Below, in pieces: positions 8,258-16,628 of a stretch of 39,618 nt of DNA. Each line of letters starts with the position of its first letter. Within the stretch, counting starts at the first letter, position 1. The DNA is from Candidatus Omnitrophota bacterium (lineage in GTDB: Bacteria; Omnitrophota; Gorgyraeia; Aquiviventales; Aquiviventaceae): positions 1-39,618 of the forward strand of contig JAHFGV010000013.1 in NCBI GenBank assembly GCA_023247255.1, given 5' to 3'. The translations under genes and the position numbers were made by a program. The notes beneath the pieces are model-generated. The model saw only the letters and a list, made by a program, of their open reading frames with translations. It was not told where the DNA came from and did not search any database.

Positions 8258-8320
8258 GAGACAAGCAAGATCGCGAGAGCAGTTGCTGTTTGAGCTTGTC
8301 GCTTGTTACGTGTCGCTTGT
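8258..8320. repeat. Palindromic word-like repeat upstream of nitrate reductase
   Basis: GAGACAAGC-type words on the left are complementary to the GCTTGT words repeated three times at 8294-8320. The block lies just before the nitrate reductase start and belongs to the same style of low-complexity palindromic DNA found at several gene borders in the window. No promoter can be separated from it by eye. Confidence 0.5.
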
Positions 8321-8335
8321 GATTGGGATCTATAA

Positions 8336-10522
8336 ATGACCGAACGCATTGTCATGCAGGTCGTCCAGGAAACCGGCGAGATCGTCGAGACGCCGCTCAC
8401 CGAAGAAGACCTCAAACTTACCTGGAATAAATCCGTCTGTCCCTACTGCGGCGTCGGCTGCGGGGTGTTGGTCGGCAGCAGGGACGGGCGTGTGCTCAAG
8501 GTTCGTGGGGATTCGAACCATCCGGCGAATTTTGGACTTTTGTGTGGCAAGGGCGCAACGCTTCCCCAGATGGTGCATACCCCGGACCGACTCCGCTACC
8601 CCCTGATGCGCTCAAGCCGCGAGGCTGAATTCCAGCGGACGTCGTGGGAGACGGCGCTCGATCGAATCGCGAGTCAGTGGCGCCGGATCATTCAGGATCA
8701 TGGACCGGATGCGGTAGCATTCTACGTCTCAGGCCAACTGCTGACTGAGGATTATTACGTCGTCAATAAGCTGGCCAAGGGGTTTCTGGGGACGAACAAC
8801 GTCGACTCCAACTCCCGCTTGTGCATGGCCTCCGCCGTATCGGGTTACGTTACATCGCTGGGAGCCGACGCACCGCCTGGCTGCTATGCAGACATCGAGC
8901 TGGCTGACTGCTTCTTGTTGATTGGAACCAACACCGCAGCCTGCCATCCGGTGACCTTTGAGCGGATCCGTCGACGCAAACTCCGCGCGCCCACTCGAGT
9001 CAAGGTCATCGTCGTCGATCCGCGCAAGACGCGCACCGCAGACATCGCCGATTCGTATCTTGCGATCCGTCCAGGCACCGACGTAGCACTCTTGAATGCG
9101 ATGCTGCACGTGCTGATGCGCGAGGAATTGCTCGATGAGCCGTTCATCCAGAGACACACAACAGGATGCAAGCCCCTTCAGGCCATACTCGATCGCTACA
9201 CGCCAGAGTACGCATCCAATCTGTGTGGGATCCCGGCGGATGAGATCCAGAAAGCCGCCCGCCTGTTCGGATGCGCCAAAGCCGCGATGAGTTTTTGGAG
9301 CATGGGGCTCAATCAATCGACGCATGGCACAGCAAAGAATAACTGCGTCATCAACCTGCATCTAGCGACGGGACAGATCGGTCGAGCCGGTGCAGGACCC
9401 TTCTCGCTCACGGGTCAGCCCAATGCGATGGGAGGACGCGAGACCGGAGGGCTCGCCCATCTGTTGCCAGGACATCGCTTCGTCGCAGAAGAGCAAGACC
9501 GACGAGAAGTGGAAGCCCTGTGGGGTTTGCCGCCAGGACGTATAGCGCCGCAGCCTGGATTGAGTGCGGTTGAGCTCTTCAAGGCGCTCGCTGAGGGACG
9601 CGTCAAGAGCGTGTGGGTGCTGTGCACCAACCCCATGGTCTCCATGCCAAACCTCAGCCTCGCCGAAGAGGCTCTGGAGAAAGCAGAACTGGTCATCGTC
9701 AACGACATCTATCATCCGACGGAAACGACTCAGCTGGCCGATGTCATTCTGCCTGCGGCCCAATGGTCGGAGCGGGACGGGACGCTGACGAATTCGGAGC
9801 GCTGCATCTCTTATATGGAGCAGGCGATCGTCCCGCCGGAAGAAGCCCTGCCGGATTGGAAAATCATCTGCCGGTTTGCTCAGGTTTTTGGAGTGGGCCA
9901 AGCGTTTCCCTTCCAATCGACTGAGGAAATCTATGAAGAGTACAAGTTACTCACGCGGGGACGAGATTTGGACATCAGCGGAGTCACCTACGAGCGACTC
10001 AAGCGCGGCAGCCTTCAATGGCCCTGCCCGAGTCCCTCGCATCGCTCGACGATGCGGCGCTACACAGACGGCAGGTTTGCCCATCCCGATGGCAAGGCTC
10101 GATTCCTCGCTCACGAATATGAATCGCCAGCCGAGCTTCCGGATGAGCAGTTTCCTTTTATCCTGACCACAGGCCGGGTCCGAGACCAGTGGCACACGAT
10201 GACGCGGACCGGAAAGATCCCTGTGCTCATGAAGAAAGAGCCCGAGCCGTTTGTCGAGTTGCATCCCGACGACGCTACTCGCTTGGGTATCGATGAGGGG
10301 AACCGGGTAAGGGTACTTTCCCGTAGAGGCCAAGCCCAGGCTAAGTCACGGATCACCCAGGCGATCAAACCGGGGACCTGTTTCATGCCCTTTCACTGGG
10401 GAAGCCTCTGGGGAGCGGCGGTGGTCAATCACACGACCATCGAGGCGTTCGATCCCTTATCCAAGCAGCCGGAACTGAAGTTCTGCGCGGTACGCCTCGA
10501 AAAGGTGGGAGGTGATCGGTGA
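8336..10522 (+). CDS. nasC: Assimilatory nitrate reductase catalytic subunit (NasC/NasA type)
   Basis: A 728-residue molybdopterin oxidoreductase that reduces nitrate to nitrite in the cytoplasm. It has an N-terminal [4Fe-4S] motif CPYCGVGC (35-42) with a fourth Cys at 70 (LLCGKG), the Mo-ligand Cys at 163 in SRLCMASAV, GTNTAACHPV, and the highly characteristic FWSMGLNQSTHGTAKNN and GPFSLTGQPNAMGGRE segments of assimilatory (Nas/Nar B) enzymes, then the C-terminal MopB-binding domain. No Tat signal is present, consistent with a cytoplasmic enzyme. It lacks the C-terminal [2Fe-2S] extension of some NasA proteins. Electron-donor subunit and nitrite reductase are not in the window, so the donor may be ferredoxin or flavodoxin. 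The stop lies inside a palindromic repeat. Confidence 0.94.
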   Translation: MTERIVMQVVQETGEIVETPLTEEDLKLTWNKSVCPYCGVGCGVLVGSRDGRVLKVRGDSNHPANFGLLCGKGATLPQMVHTPDRLRYPLMRSSREAEFQRTSWETALDRIASQWRRIIQDHGPDAVAFYVSGQLLTEDYYVVNKLAKGFLGTNNVDSNSRLCMASAVSGYVTSLGADAPPGCYADIELADCFLLIGTNTAACHPVTFERIRRRKLRAPTRVKVIVVDPRKTRTADIADSYLAIRPGTDVALLNAMLHVLMREELLDEPFIQRHTTGCKPLQAILDRYTPEYASNLCGIPADEIQKAARLFGCAKAAMSFWSMGLNQSTHGTAKNNCVINLHLATGQIGRAGAGPFSLTGQPNAMGGRETGGLAHLLPGHRFVAEEQDRREVEALWGLPPGRIAPQPGLSAVELFKALAEGRVKSVWVLCTNPMVSMPNLSLAEEALEKAELVIVNDIYHPTETTQLADVILPAAQWSERDGTLTNSERCISYMEQAIVPPEEALPDWKIICRFAQVFGVGQAFPFQSTEEIYEEYKLLTRGRDLDISGVTYERLKRGSLQWPCPSPSHRSTMRRYTDGRFAHPDGKARFLAHEYESPAELPDEQFPFILTTGRVRDQWHTMTRTGKIPVLMKKEPEPFVELHPDDATRLGIDEGNRVRVLSRRGQAQAKSRITQAIKPGTCFMPFHWGSLWGAAVVNHTTIEAFDPLSKQPELKFCAVRLEKVGGDR

Positions 10523-10609
10523 AAGGTGCGAGGGCAGCCAACCCACTTCTCTTTTTGTCTCTCCTGTCACCTCGCACCTCGCACCTCTCACCTGACACCT
10601 ATCACCCAG
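10508..10609. repeat. Inverted repeat filling the nasC-moaA junction
   Basis: A left arm of GGTG/AGGTGCGAGG words (10508-10531) is complementary to a right arm of CCTCGCACC/CACCT words (10568-10608). The right arm can be read in frame as an extension of moaA, and the left arm supplies the nitrate reductase stop codon. The hairpin between the genes may act on mRNA stability or termination. Confidence 0.65.
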
Positions 10610-11590
10610 ATGATTGATCAGTTTGGACGTCGCATCACGTACCTGCGCATCTCTGTCATCGACAAGTGCAACCTTCGCTGCTTTTACTGCATGCCCAAGG
10701 GCTATGTTAATCAAAGCCGCATCAGCGAGCTGTTGACGAACGACGAATGGGTGGAGCTGGGTGTGATCTTTGCTTCGCTTGGCATCACGAAGATCCGCTT
10801 AAGCGGAGGAGAGCCGCTGCTTCGTCCAGGCCTTGTAGAGATGATTCAACGACTCTCCCGCATCCCTGGTATCCAGCAGCTTGCCCTATCGACGAATGGA
10901 GTGTTGCTCAAACGCTACGCTTGCGCCCTCAAGCAAGCCGGCTTGCAGCGCGTCAATGTCAGCCTGGATACGCTCTTGCGAGAGAAGTTTGCCGCAATCA
11001 CCGGTAGGGATCAGTGGCAAGCGGTCATTGAGGGAATCGCTGAGGCAAAGGCTGCAGGTTTAACGCCGGTTAAGCTCAACACGGTGCTCATGAAGGGTGT
11101 TAACGATGATGAGATCTTAGCCCTCGTTGGCTTTGCCATCGAGCAGGAGCTTGAGCTGCGCTTCATCGAGTGGATGCCTACGAATCCTTTTGTCGACATC
11201 GAGCGCGAAGGCAAATTTTTCAGCAACGAAATCGCACGCAGCCGCATCGAAGAGCACTACCGGCTGATTCCCGATGATCCGGATCCGCACTCACCAGCGA
11301 GGAGCTTTGCCATTAAAGGCACTCAGGCGAGGGTAGGGTTTATCAACCCGCTTTCTAATTTCTTCTGCGCCCGATGCAACCGCATCCGTCTGAAGGCCAA
11401 TGGCCGAATCAAAACCTGCCTGCATGGTAAGGAGGAATTGGACCTAAAGAAGATGTTGCACCTGGGACTTCCCCGTGAAGCAATCAAGCGACAGATCGCC
11501 GAGCGCGTCTTCTGGCGCCCCGAGCAGCACTTCCTCAACCACCCCGAAGTCGAGCATCAGCCATTCGTGATGACCCAACTGGGCGGCTGA
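10610..11590 (+). CDS. moaA: GTP 3',8-cyclase MoaA
   Basis: MoaA is the radical SAM enzyme that starts Mo-cofactor synthesis by cyclising GTP to 3',8-cH2GTP. The 326-residue protein has the radical SAM cluster CNLRCFYC (C20, C24, C27), SGGEPLLRPG, and the second C-terminal [4Fe-4S] site with spacing C-X2-C-X13-C starting at CARC. It ends in the conserved Gly-Gly needed for activity. Start ATG 10610 (MIDQFGRRITYLR) matches the family; 28 in-frame codons upstream are a translated repeat and are rejected. It completes the moaA-C-E, mog, moeA, mobA set; only moaD and moeB-type genes are missing here. Confidence 0.95.
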   Translation: MIDQFGRRITYLRISVIDKCNLRCFYCMPKGYVNQSRISELLTNDEWVELGVIFASLGITKIRLSGGEPLLRPGLVEMIQRLSRIPGIQQLALSTNGVLLKRYACALKQAGLQRVNVSLDTLLREKFAAITGRDQWQAVIEGIAEAKAAGLTPVKLNTVLMKGVNDDEILALVGFAIEQELELRFIEWMPTNPFVDIEREGKFFSNEIARSRIEEHYRLIPDDPDPHSPARSFAIKGTQARVGFINPLSNFFCARCNRIRLKANGRIKTCLHGKEELDLKKMLHLGLPREAIKRQIAERVFWRPEQHFLNHPEVEHQPFVMTQLGG

Positions 11591-11736
11591 GAAATCAGGG
11601 ACAGCCACTGATTTCAGAAAGCCACTAAGCGTTGCGCCTAGTGCTCCATCTAGATTGAAATGACGGGTCGCCGATACTAAAGTCGGCTATGAATTACAGC
11701 GGACTATCCGTCAGTTCGATGGAGACGGAGCACTAG
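11591..11736. repeat. Hairpin-rich intergenic DNA after moaA
   Basis: GAAATCAG...CTGATTTC just after the moaA stop makes an 8-bp stem that could end transcription, though without a T-run. CTAGTGCTCCATCT (11639-11652) then pairs with AGACGGAGCACTAG (11723-11736) at 13 of 14 positions, enclosing smaller hairpins (TGACGG/CCGTCA and GCCGA/TCGGC). No ORF is convincing. Confidence 0.6.
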
Positions 11737-12009
11737 ACAATATGGCGTTGCCTCCTCCACGTTCTATCGTTGCATGTGGTAACCCACCCTGCGTGGGCTA
11801 AGGGTTCGTTAAGAAATAACTGCATCCATTTGACCGGGGGCTTTTGACTCATGGCTGCGTTGCTCATCGCTTACATCCTCATCGAGGATGCTCGCTCTTC
11901 GCGCCTTGCCCTGAGTCAAAATCCCCACGGCCAAATAGCGCAGTCATTTCTTAACGAACCCTAACCCACGATACTGCAACCTTGAGTTGAGGTCACGCCA
12001 TATTGTCTA
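11734..12009. mobile_element. Nested inverted-repeat (MITE-like) element
   Basis: Outer arms TAGACAATATGGCGT (11734-11748) and ACGCCATATTGTCTA (11995-12009) are perfect complements. Inside, 11801-11823 pairs with 11940-11962 at 22 of 23 positions, and the pairing extends outward with one indel to 11792 and 11970. The inner loop contains GCTGCGTTGCTC...GCGCCTTGCC, a module also present in the 277-bp element at 33052. No transposase gene and no clear target duplication are seen, so this is a non-autonomous element, perhaps one inserted within another. Confidence 0.65.
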
Positions 12010-12141
12010 AGTGGGATAGACGACGAATCCCACGTGTCTTGTATCCCGCAGATCACGATTATCGCCATCACGCCCCACCCATAGAAACAGGAACGGTTCT
12101 ATTCTTTACTTTCACGGCTGATAAATTTCGCTTCACCAGAT

Positions 12142-12366
12142 TTATTGGGTGGCAATCTCCACCAGTTTCTGACGGCTGGTCTGACCCTGGAGGATGGTCA
12201 CCGTTTTTTTCGGAACACCAAAATGCTCGGCGAGCATTTGAATCAGCGCAGCGTTGGCTCGTCCTGCCTCGGCTGGCTCAGGGAGTCTCACCACCAGCAT
12301 CCCATCGGGTGTCGTCTGGATGCTGCGCATCTTGGCGCGCGGCGTCACCTTCACCTTAACCCGCAT
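12142..12366 (-). CDS. DUF167 (YggU-family) protein
   Basis: A 74-residue protein with the YggU/DUF167 pattern: KVKVTPRAK at the start, RLPEPAEAGRANAALI in the middle, and the C-terminal LQGQTSRQKLVEI. The family forms a small alpha-beta fold of unknown function. Here it is the last gene of a - strand run and overlaps the end of the glycosyltransferase by 11 bp, suggesting coupled translation. It faces the moaA gene across a repeat-rich gap. Confidence 0.85.
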   Translation of the reverse strand: MRVKVKVTPRAKMRSIQTTPDGMLVVRLPEPAEAGRANAALIQMLAEHFGVPKKTVTILQGQTSRQKLVEIATQ

Positions 12367-14227
12367 CGGATCCAGGGCTTCTGCGCTGTTTGTCCGTCAC
12401 CCAGAACTCCAGACGTTTTCCAAGCATCAACCGGGTCTGAGCATCCAAAGCCGGCACCGCGCTCAGGAAAATGGTAATGACAGGAACTAAAAGCCATTCC
12501 GCCATGTGAATTGTTTTTCTCAGCCACGGACGTTTGACCGCAGGGCTGGGTAACAGCAACAGGCTGAGCAAACTCGTCGTCAGAAATCCAATCGAGGCCA
12601 GATGGAAGATCGCGAAGGTCACACGGGGAGCCATGTAAAAAGCAACCGAGTCGGAAAATTCGCGTCCCGCACAAAGCGCGGGCAGCCAGCCGAGCACCCC
12701 CAGCAAAAACGGCCACGTGGCCCAGGCCACATGGTCATCGAACAGCTTCCAGGCATGTTGCAACCGTTTGATCCGCGAGATCGAGCAGCTTCGGAGAAAA
12801 GCGCGCATGACAATTGGAAAATTCTCCACCCCCCAGGCCCATCGGCGCTTCTGCCTGTAGACGTTCACCACAGTCTGGAGCCAGGAGTGGGAAGCCGCCA
12901 CATCCATCGAGACCGTTACATACATCGGCACCACACGGTAGTTTCCTTCGTAATGGATGAATGCTTTCCAGAAGATGGCGGAATCATCAGAGATTATGTC
13001 CACCGGCCAGTAGCCGACTTCAACCAGGGCCTTAAAACTCATGCTGTGGCTCGAGAAAGTCACCAGCTGTTCGGGATGAGTGGCTTCGATCAATTGAAAA
13101 AACGAAGCGCCTACATCCAGCACTCTCGCAAAGCCCGGGACCTCCCAGATGTTGTTGTGATAAACCGGAATCGGTTGAAAACTCACTTGGGTTCGATCCG
13201 GACACAGCATGAAGGAATAGGTCAAACACCCAAAGTACTGAGGGCTGACCACGGTATCGGCGTCGAAACAGGAAACGATTACACGATCGAAGGAAATGTC
13301 GCGCCCACTAAGATACAAAGCCGCGGCCTTTGCGGCATGGGTGATGTTAGCTCCTTTCACCCGCGTTTCACCGGGCACGGCATCCGGATGGACTACGACA
13401 AGGCAATCAAAGAAATGATCTTGATACTGCTGTCGTACCGCATAAGCATCGGCCTGAACCGCAGAGCTGGCCCGTCCTTCCACGGCCAGCACGACCAAAA
13501 ACTGACTGGAAGGAAACGGTTGCTGGATTAAACGCCGGACGCCTGGCTCATACATCTCTCGACGTTCCTTGGCGATGGGAATGATGACCAGATGATAGAT
13601 CTCGCTGGAAGATGCAGGCAATCGACCGTGACGCAACCCCGCCATCGGGCCCACGGCCGAAGGCATGGGCCCAGTTGGTTTGCTTGAACGATTCAAGAGA
13701 GCCGGTGAAATTGTCGATTGACGATTGTCGATTTTCGATTGAACAGGGGGCTTCCAATCGAAAATCCAAAATCGACAATCGAAAATTCCAAGGCAGTTTC
13801 GTGATTCCTTGGGAGGAGAGAAGTTATCAGTGCCACAGGCTTGTCCCTTGGGGCTCCATAAGGGTTGGAGTATCGATGCCTCGGGCAATAATGGGCAGTT
13901 CTTCGAAGAGGGATCGGGTTGTTGGGAATGTCGCAACCTTTCGATGTGTTGATCGAGATCCCGGATGCGTGCGGCCCAATCCACCGTTCGGTCTCGGGAC
14001 AGCTTCAAGTAGGAAAGCACAAGAAACAGCGTCATCGATAACAAGCGCAGGAGCCAGTACAGGTCAAAAGCGATGATCCCTACAGCGGCCAGCAGCGGTT
14101 TCCCAAAAGACAGGGATAACGTTCCCAACAGGATGGCCCAGCTCGTCGCACCCGGAGCCATTTCAAAAAAGCGCTGCTTGAGTCGTTCAGACCCGGTGAG
14201 CCCCTGTCCGGAGAATGAAAAGGGCAT
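12356..14227 (-). CDS. Membrane GT2-type glycosyltransferase with in-frame repeat insertion
   Basis: A 623-residue membrane protein with N-terminal hydrophobic segments (about 25-75), a cytoplasmic family-2-like glycosyltransferase domain and four C-terminal segments. Visible motifs are SCFDADT near 320 (metal-binding DxD), SDDSAIF, and QKRRWAWG near 458 (the QxxRW motif of processive synthases such as cellulose or hyaluronan synthase). It probably polymerises or transfers sugars at the inner membrane; the product is unknown. Residues of roughly 123-198, between the N-terminal helices and the catalytic domain, are the translation of dispersed repeats (13634-13860) and do not look like protein of this family. 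The frame stays open. It follows a PEGA-domain gene by only 2 bp. Confidence 0.82.
   Translation of the reverse strand: MPFSFSGQGLTGSERLKQRFFEMAPGATSWAILLGTLSLSFGKPLLAAVGIIAFDLYWLLRLLSMTLFLVLSYLKLSRDRTVDWAARIRDLDQHIERLRHSQQPDPSSKNCPLLPEASILQPLWSPKGQACGTDNFSPPKESRNCLGIFDCRFWIFDWKPPVQSKIDNRQSTISPALLNRSSKPTGPMPSAVGPMAGLRHGRLPASSSEIYHLVIIPIAKERREMYEPGVRRLIQQPFPSSQFLVVLAVEGRASSAVQADAYAVRQQYQDHFFDCLVVVHPDAVPGETRVKGANITHAAKAAALYLSGRDISFDRVIVSCFDADTVVSPQYFGCLTYSFMLCPDRTQVSFQPIPVYHNNIWEVPGFARVLDVGASFFQLIEATHPEQLVTFSSHSMSFKALVEVGYWPVDIISDDSAIFWKAFIHYEGNYRVVPMYVTVSMDVAASHSWLQTVVNVYRQKRRWAWGVENFPIVMRAFLRSCSISRIKRLQHAWKLFDDHVAWATWPFLLGVLGWLPALCAGREFSDSVAFYMAPRVTFAIFHLASIGFLTTSLLSLLLLPSPAVKRPWLRKTIHMAEWLLVPVITIFLSAVPALDAQTRLMLGKRLEFWVTDKQRRSPGSDAG
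13634..13860. repeat. Composite palindromic repeat inserted in frame in the glycosyltransferase gene
   Basis: Starts with CAACCCCGCC and ends with GGGGCTCCATA, as does the insertion in the MFS gene at 24280-24533. Modules: 13637-13691 (55 bp, 53 equal to 24406-24460, with a GGGCCCA...TGGGCCC palindrome); a block of ATTGTCGATT/AATCGAAAAT words forming inverted repeats (about 13708-13790); and 13777-13857, the 81-bp repeat also found at 63-143. All of it is translated within the host gene. Confidence 0.85.
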
Positions 14228-14229
14228 TG

Positions 14230-15816
14230 TTACTCAGAGACGTTGTCGAGCAATGAAGGCAACAGGGAGAGAGATTTCCGAGGAACGATTTCTATCGCTG
14301 AGAGCCTAGCGGTAACAGCATCGAGGTAGTAGAGCATCCCGGTCCCCTCCATATAACCGATGGAACTTCCTGGGCGAACCATCAGTAAACGACGGGGCTG
14401 TCCATCGGTCCAAGAAGCGGCTTCAAGCAGAAACACGGCATCCTCATCCAAAAACAGAATATAATTTCCTTGAAGCGCCCAGAAGGCCTGTTGGATCTGG
14501 CGACCTTGGTGGAACACCCAGCGGGTTAGAGACTCGGTGGACAAGGGGACTGAGTTTGAACCCTCATTCCTTTTTGAGTCCGCGATCCTGGAGTCGATCT
14601 GTGTCGAAAACGATCGGGACCCCTGTGCCTGGTAGGCAACAGCCGCGGATGTGTCCGTCGGGTTTCGCTGCGACAGCGCCCGCTCCTCTGGGAATTTCCA
14701 CAACTTGGAAATATCCAAGATACCGATGGCGTTGGATTGCCACACCAACAGCCGCTGGCGATGTCGATCCCATTCGAACCCAAGCACATCCCGTTTGGCT
14801 AACCCGTAGGGGGGCACATTCGCCAAAAGCTGTCCTTGGGGTCCATGGAACAACACCCGATTTTCTGCAAGAACCGTCAATCGCCATAATCCCTTCGACT
14901 CGGTGAACATCTTCGACAGATATGGATGACGGATCAAAATCTCATCGTTTTCATTGCCATGATCCCGCTTTCGCACAGAACCGTCCTCCATCAGGGCATA
15001 GAGCGTGGTGTGGTATAGCCCGTAGCCCAGGACGGGTCCCATGATTCGCGGATGGATGGCCATGGTGTCGATGTCGATCTGATCCAAGAACCCATCGGCG
15101 CTGAGTGCGAACAAAGGATTGGGTATATGCGAGGACCACTGTACTTGAATCGGTCGATCCGGAAATAAACGCGTCAAATCCACCGACTGGGTATGCCGAT
15201 GTTTCAGCTCCAATCCCAGGAAACGCTCTTGTTTGGGTAGTCGCAGGCGCATCAGTAAAAAGGGGCTACCCTCAACCGAAGCATGCCACTGGATCCGTCC
15301 CCCTCGAAACGGTGAGTTTGAATTCACTAACGGCCAGGATTCCCCGGACCCCGAGTCATAGACGATTCCGCCTTCCGGTTGGCGTCCGTTCATCAGGATT
15401 AAGAATCGACTGCCAGAAAGAGGGATCAGGGATTGGAAGGCGCCTGGCAAAAGCTGTGTACGATTCGGCTGCTTAGGCCATAAAAGCAAAGGAGCTAGAG
15501 CTGTGGCTTTTTTAGGTTGGACAAAGACCGTCCGACTCCAGGGCTCGTGATCTTTCAAGACCACGCGCACAGGATAACCACCGGGTAACAGATCGCGAAT
15601 GACTGTCGGGGTGCGTTCTGTGTAACGGCTGTTCCCCAGATAAACGGAGGCTCCAGATGGAAGGGTGGACAGGTGGATCAGCCCTGTTGTTACAAGGCCA
15701 GGTTCTATCCCTGGCTTGAAGATGTATCCCAAGACATAGAGGATAACCAGCGGACAAACGATGAGGTAGACCAGGAGCAGCACATAGAACACCGTTTTTC
15801 TAAGAAGAATCGACAT
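14230..15816 (-). CDS. Membrane-anchored PEGA-domain protein
   Basis: A 528-residue protein with one N-terminal membrane helix (about 8-32), then a PEGA domain (about 45-110: GLIHLSTLPSGASVYLG, TERTP, LPGGYPVRV), a short carbohydrate- or wall-associated beta fold found on outer faces of membranes. The remainder looks like repeated beta strands, possibly a propeller, with no catalytic motif I recognise. ATG 15816 is chosen because the hydrophobic anchor starts there; 47 earlier in-frame codons are the antisense of bufC. It overlaps the 3' end of bufC by 17 bp and precedes the glycosyltransferase by 2 bp, so the genes are probably co-transcribed; a role in surface polysaccharide is an inference. 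Confidence 0.8.
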   Translation of the reverse strand: MSILLRKTVFYVLLLVYLIVCPLVILYVLGYIFKPGIEPGLVTTGLIHLSTLPSGASVYLGNSRYTERTPTVIRDLLPGGYPVRVVLKDHEPWSRTVFVQPKKATALAPLLLWPKQPNRTQLLPGAFQSLIPLSGSRFLILMNGRQPEGGIVYDSGSGESWPLVNSNSPFRGGRIQWHASVEGSPFLLMRLRLPKQERFLGLELKHRHTQSVDLTRLFPDRPIQVQWSSHIPNPLFALSADGFLDQIDIDTMAIHPRIMGPVLGYGLYHTTLYALMEDGSVRKRDHGNENDEILIRHPYLSKMFTESKGLWRLTVLAENRVLFHGPQGQLLANVPPYGLAKRDVLGFEWDRHRQRLLVWQSNAIGILDISKLWKFPEERALSQRNPTDTSAAVAYQAQGSRSFSTQIDSRIADSKRNEGSNSVPLSTESLTRWVFHQGRQIQQAFWALQGNYILFLDEDAVFLLEAASWTDGQPRRLLMVRPGSSIGYMEGTGMLYYLDAVTARLSAIEIVPRKSLSLLPSLLDNVSE

Positions 15817-16612
15817 GAGTCTGCTCCCAGCGGACGATCCAACCTTGCTGCGTCCATTGGAAGAACCATTCGTAGATCGGAGGCAGATTCTCTCCACAGT
15901 CACCAGAGAGACGCTCACAGGTCTCATCCAGCGTTTGTCCAGCCAACAGCGCCTCAAGGAGGATTGCCTGAGGCAGGTTCACAAGTTGGCACCGGACCTG
16001 CAATTCGCTGCGGGATACGACTACGTTGTGCGGACGCTCGACGAGATCGATGTTGACCTCGGATCGGGGCCGATGACGCACTTCCCAAATATCCAAGATC
16101 GGCCACGCTGAGCGAACGAGCGATACCGATGGCTGAAAAATGAAACGGACCCGGTGCCAGTCCTCAAAGGATTGGCCGTGCAAAGACGCAGGCGTGATCG
16201 GGGGATAGGAAATTGCATGAAACGCCTGACAGACCTGCCACTCCAGTTGCGCCAGATCCGCAAGAAAGGGCAGTCGCTGAACCCACAAAGAGTTCACCAA
16301 AAATTCGGGTAGGTGCCGACCGGAAAAGTTTAAGTTGTAATCACGCGAGGGAAAACGTCTGGCGTAAGAATCGACCAGTTCCGAGAAGGCACCTGTACCC
16401 AACACTTGATGGACCGATTCATAAACTTCCGCTAAGGCCTGGCGTAGGCGAGCCTGATACCCGTGCGCATAAACAGAAAGCCGACTGATGCCTGGAATAT
16501 TGCGCTGCGGGTTGAGACGGACATCCCCTGCGGTGGAAACCGTTGTCTCTGGCTGAATATGCGCACCTATCCAGCGTTGTACGTCGCGTAAGGATGGCTC
16601 TGGCGCATCCAT
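15800..16612 (-). CDS. bufC: Bufferin maturation partner BufC (DUF2063 domain)
   Basis: A 270-residue DUF2063-family protein, in which the N-terminal domain is marked by SLRDVQRWI, the segment RLSVYAHGYQARLRQAL, YESVHQVLG and YARRFPSRDYNLNFSGRHLPEFL. These proteins sit beside DUF692 enzymes and are thought to present the precursor peptide to them. The C-terminal half is a helical domain ending in GWIVRWEQ. ATG 16612 leaves the usual N-terminus and no overlap with bufB; an earlier in-frame start at 16687 is possible and would overlap bufB by 59 bp. No strong ribosome site precedes either, so coupling to bufB is likely. Confidence 0.85.
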   Translation of the reverse strand: MDAPEPSLRDVQRWIGAHIQPETTVSTAGDVRLNPQRNIPGISRLSVYAHGYQARLRQALAEVYESVHQVLGTGAFSELVDSYARRFPSRDYNLNFSGRHLPEFLVNSLWVQRLPFLADLAQLEWQVCQAFHAISYPPITPASLHGQSFEDWHRVRFIFQPSVSLVRSAWPILDIWEVRHRPRSEVNIDLVERPHNVVVSRSELQVRCQLVNLPQAILLEALLAGQTLDETCERLSGDCGENLPPIYEWFFQWTQQGWIVRWEQTHVDSS

Positions 16613-16628
16613 TCTGTACAGGGAGGAA

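Noticed and set aside
10526-10609. 28-residue N-terminal extension of moaA
   Set aside because: It is a translation of palindromic CACCTCGCACCT repeats; the family start MIDQFGR is at 10610.
12003-12359. 118-residue + strand ORF
   Set aside because: Antisense of the DUF167 gene and repeat DNA; no family resemblance.
12602-13531. 309-residue + strand ORF
   Set aside because: Antisense shadow of the glycosyltransferase catalytic domain, whose - strand frame has clear DxD and QxxRW motifs.
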